Of a stretch of DNA of 5,354 nt, positions 1 to 4,917 are shown piece by piece. Source of the DNA: Verrucomicrobiia bacterium (GTDB lineage: Bacteria > Verrucomicrobiota > Verrucomicrobiae > Limisphaerales > JAKPVM01); contig JAOADO010000065.1 of the NCBI GenBank assembly GCA_026417275.1, forward strand, positions 1 to 5,354. Direction: 5' to 3'. Position numbers and translations under genes: made by a program. The notes under the pieces were generated by a model, which worked only from the letters and a program-made list of their open reading frames with translations, was not told the DNA's origin and did no database searches. Each line of letters starts with the position of its first letter. The stretch's first letter is position 1.

Positions 1-687
1 GCCTGGCAACGCCATTCCGAGCGCTTCGCAAAGGCAGTTCATTGAATTTGCGGTGAACATGCCTGAACATGAGCCGCAGGTTGGACAGGCAGTTTGCTCG
101 AGGAGTTTTAGTTCTTCCTCTGTAAGTTTGCCTGCCTTATATTCTGCAACTCCTTTAAAGACCGAAATTAGGTCTGAATATTTTTCTACAGATTGAGGCA
201 TGCCATCGGCTTGTTTTGATGGAGAAAGCCCAGCCGCCATAGGACCACCACTTACGAAAACGGTGGGAATATTAACTCGCATAGCCGCCATGAGCATTCC
301 TGGAACTATTTTGTCGCAGTTGGGAACGCAAATCATACCGTCGAAACAGTGCGCCTGTAGCATGGATTCAACGCAATCGGCTATCAACTCACGCGACGCC
401 AGAGAAAATTTCATTCCGCTGTGTCCCATGGCTATGCCATCGTCTATGCCGATAGTGTTAAATTCAAATGGCACTCCCCCGGCTTCACGGACGAATTTTT
501 TAATTAATTTCCCGACTTCGTTAAGGTGAATATGACCGGGAATTGTTTCTGTGTAGCTATTGCAGATTGCAACAAACGGTTTTTCAAAATCCGCTTCTGA
601 TTCGATTGCGCCTGTTGCCCACAAGAGGCTGCGGTGTGGCGCCCGTTCAAAACCTTTTTTAACAATGTCTGACCTCATATTTTTCAT
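1..687 (-). CDS. ilvD: Dihydroxy-acid dehydratase IlvD, N-terminal part (gene runs off the left edge)
   Basis: IlvD is a cytosolic Fe-S, Mg-dependent enzyme that dehydrates 2,3-dihydroxy-isovalerate and 2,3-dihydroxy-3-methylvalerate to the 2-keto acids leading to valine, isoleucine, leucine and pantothenate. The 229 codons read without a break from 687 to base 1. Visible signatures: ERAPHRSLL near residues 14-22; [13 protein letters not shown] at 43-55; [11 protein letters not shown] at 82-92; the NCDK block at 123-126 with a cluster cysteine (C124) and an Mg-site lysine; and [19 protein letters not shown] at 200-218. The PGHIHL form points to dihydroxy-acid dehydratase rather than Edd or sugar-acid dehydratases. 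Full members are about 555-615 residues, so more than half the gene lies outside. The start may instead be 678 (MRSDIVKKG), a common beginning for this family; neither start has a Shine-Dalgarno. A 158-base gap separates it from the upstream metallopeptidase gene. Confidence 0.96.
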   Translation of the reverse strand, partial: MKNMRSDIVKKGFERAPHRSLLWATGAIESEADFEKPFVAICNSYTETIPGHIHLNEVGKLIKKFVREAGGVPFEFNTIGIDDGIAMGHSGMKFSLASRELIADCVESMLQAHCFDGMICVPNCDKIVPGMLMAAMRVNIPTVFVSGGPMAAGLSPSKQADGMPQSVEKYSDLISVFKGVAEYKAGKLTEEELKLLEQTACPTCGSCSGMFTANSMNCLCEALGMALPG

Positions 688-729
688 AAAATTTATAATA
701 CAATTAAGAATTATTGCACTAAATACTCC

Positions 730-738
730 ATAATACCA
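730..738 (-). promoter_or_regulatory. Possible extended -10 promoter for ilvD
   Basis: Read on the minus strand, this is TGGTATTAT, which matches the extended -10 pattern TGnTATAAT at all but one position. It lies about 43 bases upstream of the 687 start. A CTGACA box occurs 12 bases upstream, too close for a normal -35, so the call rests on the extended -10 alone. Another AT-rich -10-like stretch (TATTATAA) lies nearer the start. If real, ilvD can be transcribed separately from the genes upstream. No terminator hairpin was found in the 688-845 gap, so read-through is also possible. Confidence 0.22.
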
Positions 739-845
739 GAAAGAAGTTGTCAGCCGCTGAATTGAGACAGAAAGGGGTGCGTTTTGTCATAATGGTGAGG
801 AGAAAAACTGGTTTCGTCTTTATAGTTTATATGAACGATAGTTTT

Positions 846-1835
846 TTATTTATTCTGCGTGGCGGTGCGCCAGCGGAAAACTTTGTCTTCCGGAGGGTTG
901 TATCCTTTTAGATGAATGGGTTGTTCTTTTCTGTTTTGAGGTTTTTCGTATCGCCAGTTTTTATCTCCAAAAACTTCTTCAAGTAATTTTGCGAGCTCTG
1001 GGTCATATTGTTTGAGTTCTTCGCGGGTGTTGACATGGTTGTGGATGGAATCGTTTTGTCTGTTACAATCAAACCATGATTGAACTCCTTCCGCCCAGTA
1101 TTCGTTTGGATTCGTGGCAGCATAGGTGTTTTTCCAGAGTCCTTTTTCAGTTGCTTGGTTAAATGCGCGTTTTAGTCTTTCTTCAAATGAAGGGACTGCA
1201 GTTCTTAAACCAATTTCGTGAATTACGTGTCCAAATTCGTGAATAAGAATGTTTTCCGCTGCGTATGGGTCGCCACGATATGAAAGCAGATTTTCCTCGC
1301 CGCAACTTACGGCAGGGCGTCTTCGTGTTGCCCCGAGACCGCGGGCGCGTCTGTCCCAGTAGTCTTTCGGTTTTAAATCTGAATGCTCCGGGATATCTGT
1401 TGTATATTCTTCAGATGCCATGACTGCGACGCGAACGCGGGCATTCGCAATCGCCTCAATTATGTCGCGCCTGTGCCCAATCATATTTGTAAGAATCCAG
1501 GCGGCTTCCATCAGGGCATAATCGGAAACTTTTTCCGATGCGACAATTGGTAAACCATCGGCATCGCAGTACTTTTTATAAAAATTGGAGAGGTTCAGTT
1601 TTTTTACAATATCTTCCGGCGGCGGGATTACTCTGAATCGTTTTATCTCGTTGCCGGAACTGCTATTTTTTTGAGCCAGATTTTTTTCTTCCACGGTTTG
1701 AGAAGTCCCGCAGAAAATCGGAAGAAACAATAGAATAGTAATCAGTATAAGAGGTTCCAGGATGGGGTTTGAATGGTTATGCTGTTTTTCCGGTTTCATA
1801 CAAAAGTTTGTCAAATTCGGTGCGAGATATTTCAT
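846..1835 (-). CDS. Secreted or membrane-anchored HEXXH zinc metallopeptidase-like protein of unknown function
   Basis: The ORF encodes 329 residues. Numbering from the 1835 start, a basic/polar N-terminus is followed by a hydrophobic segment at about residues 27-42 (PLILITILLFLPIFC), a signal peptide or anchor. The cysteine there lacks a proper lipobox. The body has HEFGH at 199-203, the classic zinc-binding HEXXH, and NEYWAEGVQSWF at 244-255, where E245 or E249 would be the third zinc ligand. This layout resembles the anthrax-lethal-factor-like/M34 peptidases. From memory, homologues sharing NTYAATN..EYWAEGVQSWF and HNHVNTREEL occur in several bacterial phyla, fungi and invertebrates without an assigned role. 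Start choice: 1799 (M13) gives a more normal signal-peptide n-region and overlaps the DUF2851 gene by 23 bases, whereas 1835 overlaps it by 59; I prefer 1799. Neither has a Shine-Dalgarno. The substrate is unknown, and it likely acts outside the cytoplasmic membrane. Confidence 0.88.
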   Translation of the reverse strand: MKYLAPNLTNFCMKPEKQHNHSNPILEPLILITILLFLPIFCGTSQTVEEKNLAQKNSSSGNEIKRFRVIPPPEDIVKKLNLSNFYKKYCDADGLPIVASEKVSDYALMEAAWILTNMIGHRRDIIEAIANARVRVAVMASEEYTTDIPEHSDLKPKDYWDRRARGLGATRRRPAVSCGEENLLSYRGDPYAAENILIHEFGHVIHEIGLRTAVPSFEERLKRAFNQATEKGLWKNTYAATNPNEYWAEGVQSWFDCNRQNDSIHNHVNTREELKQYDPELAKLLEEVFGDKNWRYEKPQNRKEQPIHLKGYNPPEDKVFRWRTATQNK

Positions 1836-3246
1836 ATGGCAACATGCAGGTTGAGCAGAGCGAATCTGAGTTTTCGCAGAAATTTTTCGCGATTTGAATC
1901 AAGCCCTGTTGTAGCGCTGCCGTGGATATGTGTACAGCATCGTTGGCTCCGAAAAATCGTTTGCGGGCAAGTTTCAAGAGCGAATTGTCCTGACCAGGGC
2001 TCCAATTAAGATAATAGTTTATCGTCCGTTTTTCCGCGTCGCTGTCTCTGCCGAAGCGGGCAATGGCAAGAAACCACGGGAGAACAACGTTCATGGCAAT
2101 GTCTGTTGCCCGTTCTCCTCCGATAAGCGGTTTCGGCGAAGAGAGTTTCTTTGATTTAATGGTGTAGTGCCAGTTCCAGTAATTGTCTTCTGTAGTCATG
2201 AGCAGTTTTAGAAACAGGGATTCATAATCTTTGTTGTTGTTGTCAAACCAGCGACGGAGTTTATTAAAAAATTGTTTGTCGGATAGCCACCTGGCGGCAA
2301 GTGCAAGCCTCCGTTGCGGATGGTTGGCAGGTCTTATGCCGCTGAATTTCCATACAGACGACGGGAGAATGTAATCGGAAAGCGCGCCCCTGCCGCGCCA
2401 CCAGAAATCCCATAACGCGCGGATGTAATTATCGTTTTCTTTGTCCACGCGCGGTAATTCATCCGGCAGAAGTCCTGAAACGCCAAGCAAAAGTGCTTCG
2501 GCGCTGGATACGTCTTGAAAACCGTTTTTTACTTCGAGAATATAAGGGCACGTTTCCCCTATGCATTGGAATGGCCAGATGTTGTTTTTATAGCCGAGAG
2601 ACCGAAATAGCAACTCGAGCAAAGCCTGTTCCCATCCTGTGTCGTGCGCCCTTGCGGTAATTTGAACACTCTTTTGTTCAAGACGAAACAGAGCCGCGTG
2701 TTCTAAGAATGTTTTAATCTGTTCGCTATTCCATTTTTTAAAAATCCTGGCGCAAATCCCCTCAATACTGACGGGTATGTCCACGCCAGGTTCAACCCCA
2801 ACGTTGTCTTCCAAAATAGCAAGGGGAGATTCAAGGTGTTCCTGAAGATAAAGCGTGGGAATATTGTGAAGACTTTTATCGGTCAAATCTGGCGGTTCCC
2901 AGACAATATGAAGAATAACGTTTTTGTATTCAGGGTTTGATTCATGCGAGTGACTTCGCCAATCGCTAGGTCTTGTGTCAATTTCTATGTCGCCCTGAAC
3001 AGGTTTTTCTCCACCAAATTGAATTACCGCATTTTTAAAATCTGGACCGCTCTCGCAATTCCAAAACCCAGGATGCAAAACACGCAGTTTTTCCCCTGTG
3101 GCAGTCCTGAGTGTAGCCCGTTTTATTCGTTGATGATACCAGATAGCCTGCAGGAGCTTTTCGGAGGGTTTTTGAGGCGCATCCCTGCAGAAAAGTTCAG
3201 GAAATACTCTTTCAATGATTGAGGTATATAAACCACCCACCGCCAT
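1777..3246 (-). CDS. DUF2851 family protein
   Basis: This 489-residue protein matches the conserved plan of DUF2851 as I remember it: LQAIWYHQR near residues 32-40; LHPGFWN at 57-63; GPDF at 67-70; GDIEID at 85-90; DWRSHSH at 95-101; NVILHIVWE at 109-117; LGYKNN at 217-222; GLLPDELP at 258-265; RPANHPQRRLA at 305-315; and a C-terminal C-x6-C-x2-C cluster (C457, C464, C467) that could hold a metal. No signal peptide or membrane segment is visible, so it is probably cytoplasmic. No biochemical role is established. The spacing of GPDF, then GDIEID, then the HxH block is faintly reminiscent of a nuclease-like core, but the usual catalytic lysine is not obvious, so I do not claim a function. The ATG lies two bases after the kinase stop, and the 3' end overlaps the metallopeptidase gene, so the three genes are probably co-transcribed. 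Confidence 0.92.
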   Translation of the reverse strand: MAVGGLYTSIIERVFPELFCRDAPQKPSEKLLQAIWYHQRIKRATLRTATGEKLRVLHPGFWNCESGPDFKNAVIQFGGEKPVQGDIEIDTRPSDWRSHSHESNPEYKNVILHIVWEPPDLTDKSLHNIPTLYLQEHLESPLAILEDNVGVEPGVDIPVSIEGICARIFKKWNSEQIKTFLEHAALFRLEQKSVQITARAHDTGWEQALLELLFRSLGYKNNIWPFQCIGETCPYILEVKNGFQDVSSAEALLLGVSGLLPDELPRVDKENDNYIRALWDFWWRGRGALSDYILPSSVWKFSGIRPANHPQRRLALAARWLSDKQFFNKLRRWFDNNNKDYESLFLKLLMTTEDNYWNWHYTIKSKKLSSPKPLIGGERATDIAMNVVLPWFLAIARFGRDSDAEKRTINYYLNWSPGQDNSLLKLARKRFFGANDAVHISTAALQQGLIQIAKNFCENSDSLCSTCMLPYEISRTEFDKLLYETGKTA

Positions 3247-3248
3247 GT

Positions 3249-4289
3249 TTATTTTTTGTTCGGAATTTTTTTAAAACCGTATTTTTTACCAACTGCAAGG
3301 GATGACTTGAGCGGTTTTATACCTTCTGTGCATGTGGGGTGTGAGAGAGATACTGCCGCCACGCACGAACCGGTGGATAGACATTTTTGTATATCCCATC
3401 CCTCATGTAATCCCAATAAAGTACCGGCACAAAATGCGTCTCCGGCGCCAGCCGTCCCGGCAATATAGTTTTCAGGTAGATTCACTGACCCCTGCCAGAA
3501 TTCATTTCCATTAATGTCCAGTGCATAGGCCCCTTCTGGAAAGTGTATCACAACGAGGTCTTTTACTCCGTGTTTGAACAGGTATTCGGCTGTTGGACGT
3601 AAATTTTCAATGTTCAGGTTTCCGTCGTCTTGGCGGATTTTTAAGCCCGTGGTTCGACCGGCTTCGAGTTCGTTTAAAATACAATAGTTAATATATTTTA
3701 AAGCAGGTAGAACAATTTTTGGGAAACGGTCGCTGTCTTCGCTGACTACATCAACACTGGTTTTTATACCTGCCGCTTGCGCCCTGTGGAAAATGTGCGC
3801 CGCTCTGGTGCCAAATTTTGCGTCTTCTTTGTCCAAAGTATCCAGCAAAAGAAGATAACCAAGGTGAAATATCCTTACATTTAACTCTCCAAATTCAATA
3901 TCCTTTGCATCCCATAGTGCGTTTGCTCCACGGTTGTGGAAAAAAGTCCTTCTTCCGCTTCCCTTCTCGGTCATTACATCTGTGTACGATGTGGGGGCTT
4001 TATCAGTTTTATGGAGATATTTTGTATTAATGCCAAATCTTTTACAGTCGTCGAATATCCGTTTCCCGAGGGCGTCATTCCCGACAAGTCCTGCGCCAAA
4101 AAGGGGGAAGTCAACACCGAGTTTTGAAAGGTCAACAAGCACATTATACGGCGCTCCGCCTGTCCCCTGAGATTCATTTAGAATATTGGCAAGATGTTCC
4201 GGGTGAGGATAAGCATCTATAATTTTTACCTGGTCAACAATCCAGTTCCCACCGGCAAAGATGCCTCTCCGTTCCTTTCGTTTTTGCAT
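3249..4289 (-). CDS. PfkB/ribokinase-family sugar kinase, substrate unknown
   Basis: The 346-residue protein has both hallmarks of the PfkB family, which phosphorylates sugars or nucleosides with ATP in the cytosol. The N-terminal glycine motif is GTGGAPYNVLVDLSKLG at residues 42-58. The C-terminal ATP/anion-hole motif is AGTAGAGDAFCAGTLLG at 277-293, with D284 the expected catalytic base. Also present are GLVGNDALG (67-75), FFHNRGAN (116-123, probably lid/substrate region), ILNELEAGRTTG (204-215, the NExE-like Mg/phosphate motif) and VVIHFPEGAYA (247-257). The length is normal for the family and the frame is intact. The opening GIFAGGNWIVDQVKIID recalls a PVC-group subfamily; it does not identify the substrate. 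The start at 4289 follows an AT-rich leader ending AAATAAACT, with no Shine-Dalgarno. It is the first gene of the leftward block and is divergent from the plus-strand transcript proposed to its right. Confidence 0.93.
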   Translation of the reverse strand: MQKRKERRGIFAGGNWIVDQVKIIDAYPHPEHLANILNESQGTGGAPYNVLVDLSKLGVDFPLFGAGLVGNDALGKRIFDDCKRFGINTKYLHKTDKAPTSYTDVMTEKGSGRRTFFHNRGANALWDAKDIEFGELNVRIFHLGYLLLLDTLDKEDAKFGTRAAHIFHRAQAAGIKTSVDVVSEDSDRFPKIVLPALKYINYCILNELEAGRTTGLKIRQDDGNLNIENLRPTAEYLFKHGVKDLVVIHFPEGAYALDINGNEFWQGSVNLPENYIAGTAGAGDAFCAGTLLGLHEGWDIQKCLSTGSCVAAVSLSHPTCTEGIKPLKSSLAVGKKYGFKKIPNKK

Positions 4290-4331
4290 AGTTTATTTAT
4301 ATTGGAGTGGTTAAATTATGCAAATCAATTG

Positions 4332-4359
4332 TTTAAACTTGTATATTAATAAGTTTGAA
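4332..4359. repeat. Inverted repeat, 9-base arms with 10-base spacer
   Basis: The left arm TTTAAACTT (4332-4340) and the right arm AAGTTTGAA (4351-4359) are complementary except for one T/G pair, around a 10-base AT-rich spacer. The size and location, just upstream of the kinase start region, fit an operator for a dimeric regulator. In such AT-rich DNA a chance origin cannot be excluded. Confidence 0.35.
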
Positions 4360-4392
4360 GATTGGTAAATACTCCGTGTTTTTTCTGTTGGT

Positions 4393-4406
4393 TGATAAAA
4401 TTATCA
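4393..4406. repeat. Palindrome TGATAA-AA-TTATCA
   Basis: Two perfect 6-base arms, TGATAA and TTATCA, flank an AA spacer. It is a compact palindrome in the divergent promoter region and a candidate regulator-binding site. There is no second copy elsewhere in the window. Confidence 0.35.
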
Positions 4407-4435
4407 GGAAATTTTCTTGTTTTCATCATAGATTT

Positions 4436-4454
4436 GTTAAGATATTTTATTAAC
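4436..4454. repeat. Inverted repeat GTTAA-N9-TTAAC
   Basis: Five-base perfect arms are separated by nine AT bases, about 45 bases upstream of the -24/-12 promoter match. That is close to the lower end of the distances at which enhancer-binding activators of sigma-54 promoters sit. The call as an activator site is inference only. Confidence 0.25.
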
Positions 4455-4497
4455 CTGCAAAAGGGGAGAACAGTTTATATTTCAAATAATTGTATGT

Positions 4498-4514
4498 TTG
4501 GCACAAAACGTGCT
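4498..4514 (+). promoter_or_regulatory. Sigma-54 (-24/-12) type promoter match, reading right
   Basis: The bases TTGGCAC-AAAAC-GTGCT match the RpoN consensus YTGGCAC-N5-TTGCW at every position but one, with the invariant GG and GC at exactly the correct spacing (GG at 4500-4501, GC at 4512-4513). The predicted transcription start is near 4525. A sigma-70 alternative shares the same bases: TTGGCA (4498-4503), a short 15-base spacer, then TAAAAT (4519-4524). Either reading gives a rightward transcript that would end at the terminator at 4917. The GCAC/GTGC arms also make it a small palindrome, which could by itself explain part of the match. Confidence 0.42.
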
Positions 4515-4598
4515 ATCATAAAATATGAAAATTTAAATTAACCGTAACAACGTCCGTTTATGAATGTTTTTTGAAATATTAAGTAGTTTTCCTGAAGC

Positions 4599-4772
4599 AT
4601 GTTCTGGGAAAAGGGCGATGTAACAAGCACTTTTGACAGTCAAACCATGCAATGCATGGAATGGCGTAAAACAGAGCATTTTTTAAAAGTAACGAATGGA
4701 AATAAAACAAGCAGAAGAACGCTAGCAAGTACTCTCCATGGCGATGTGAGTGTTCAGATGCTTGACTTATAA
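4599..4772 (+). CDS. Possible 57-residue small protein, doubtful
   Basis: An ATG at 4599 opens a frame of 57 codons ending in TAA at 4770-4772, inside the proposed rightward transcript. The product begins MFWEKGDVTS, contains MQCMEWRKTEHFLKV (residues 17-31) and ends SVQMLDL. It is polar, with no membrane segment, signal peptide or recognised motif. There is no Shine-Dalgarno and the start codon lies in the loop region of the 4587-4612 hairpin. No other gene in this window has a Shine-Dalgarno either, so that absence is weak evidence. The opposite strand is also open across 4579-4791, which makes chance openness plausible. I do not recognise a family. It is listed because it is the only sizeable plus-strand frame between the promoter match and the terminator. 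Confidence 0.22.
   Translation: MFWEKGDVTSTFDSQTMQCMEWRKTEHFLKVTNGNKTSRRTLASTLHGDVSVQMLDL
4632..4659. repeat. Two abutting perfect palindromes
   Basis: TTTGAC-A-GTCAAA (4632-4644) is followed with no gap by CCATGCA-A-TGCATGG (4645-4659). Each is perfectly self-complementary around a single central A, giving 28 consecutive palindromic bases. In RNA they would form two adjacent hairpins of 5 and 6 bp with 3-base loops. In DNA they could bind dimeric proteins. Confidence 0.7.
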
Positions 4773-4879
4773 ATCGGTCTTTAGAAAACATGCCAAGGCA
4801 TCTGACCTCAATAATGGAAGCAAATCATTCGCGATTCCTTATTGAGTGAGGTTGAATGAGGGTTGGGATCCCTGTGGGG

Positions 4880-4917
4880 AAGGGTAGCCGCAAAAAAGGG
4901 CTACCCTTTATTTTTTT
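4880..4917 (+). terminator. Strong intrinsic terminator, rightward
   Basis: A perfect 10-bp stem, AAGGGTAGCC (4880-4889) with GGCTACCCTT (4899-4908), encloses a nine-base A-rich loop and is followed by TA and seven Ts (4911-4917). There is no T-run on the other side, so it works only for rightward transcription. No recognised protein gene ends before it, which is the main argument for a transcript over about 4525-4917. Confidence 0.93.

Larger units (their letters stand above)
4290..4497. promoter_or_regulatory. AT-rich divergent control region
   Basis: This 208-base stretch lies between the kinase gene (leftward) and the proposed plus-strand RNA (rightward). It is strongly AT-rich and must carry the kinase promoter. 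Candidate minus-strand -10 boxes are CATAAT (4320 to 4315) and TATAAA (4301 to 4296); neither has a convincing -35 at 16-18 bases, so the exact promoter is unresolved. Three inverted repeats listed separately fall inside it. No ORF of note is present on either strand. Confidence 0.45.
4525..4917 (+). ncRNA. Candidate structured RNA of about 390 nt, family not recognised
   Basis: The ends are inferred from the promoter match at 4498-4514 and the intrinsic terminator at 4880-4917. Hairpins seen in order: TTTTCC/GGAAAA (4587-4592 with 4607-4612) enclosing GAA/TTC; TTTGA/TCAAA (4632-4644); CCATGC/GCATGG (4645-4659); GTACTC/GAGTGT with two wobble pairs (4729-4753); TCAGATGC/GCATCTGA (4754-4761 with 4798-4805); and CTCAATAA/TTATTGAG plus GGAA/TTCC across a one-base bulge (4807-4846). 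Neighbouring helices abut with zero to one base between them, as in compact RNAs. It lacks the conserved blocks of RNase P RNA, tmRNA and SRP RNA. A 57-codon ORF overlaps it, so it could instead be a short mRNA with structure. Individual hairpins may be chance, but the terminator is convincing evidence that something is transcribed. Confidence 0.42.

Noticed and set aside
200..529. Plus-strand 109-codon ORF
   Set aside because: It is the antisense of ilvD, whose minus-strand frame carries unmistakable family motifs throughout.
1930..2154. Plus-strand 74-codon ORF, and similar ones at 2944-3222 and 3934-4170
   Set aside because: They lie antisense to the DUF2851 and kinase genes and show no motif of their own.
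4579..4791. Minus-strand 70-codon ORF
   Set aside because: The product is rich in Cys, Phe and His with no family resemblance. The only terminator and promoter evidence here points to the opposite strand.
4876..4910. Resemblance of GAAGGGTAGCCGC to a T-box antiterminator bulge
   Set aside because: The T-box consensus is only partly matched, the sequence is explained by the terminator stem, and no tRNA-related gene follows downstream.
4525..4917. RNase P RNA, tmRNA or SRP RNA
   Set aside because: The length fits the first two, but the conserved P-RNA blocks, a tmRNA tag ending in Ala-Ala with a tRNA-like end, and the SRP GNAR-loop helix are not present.
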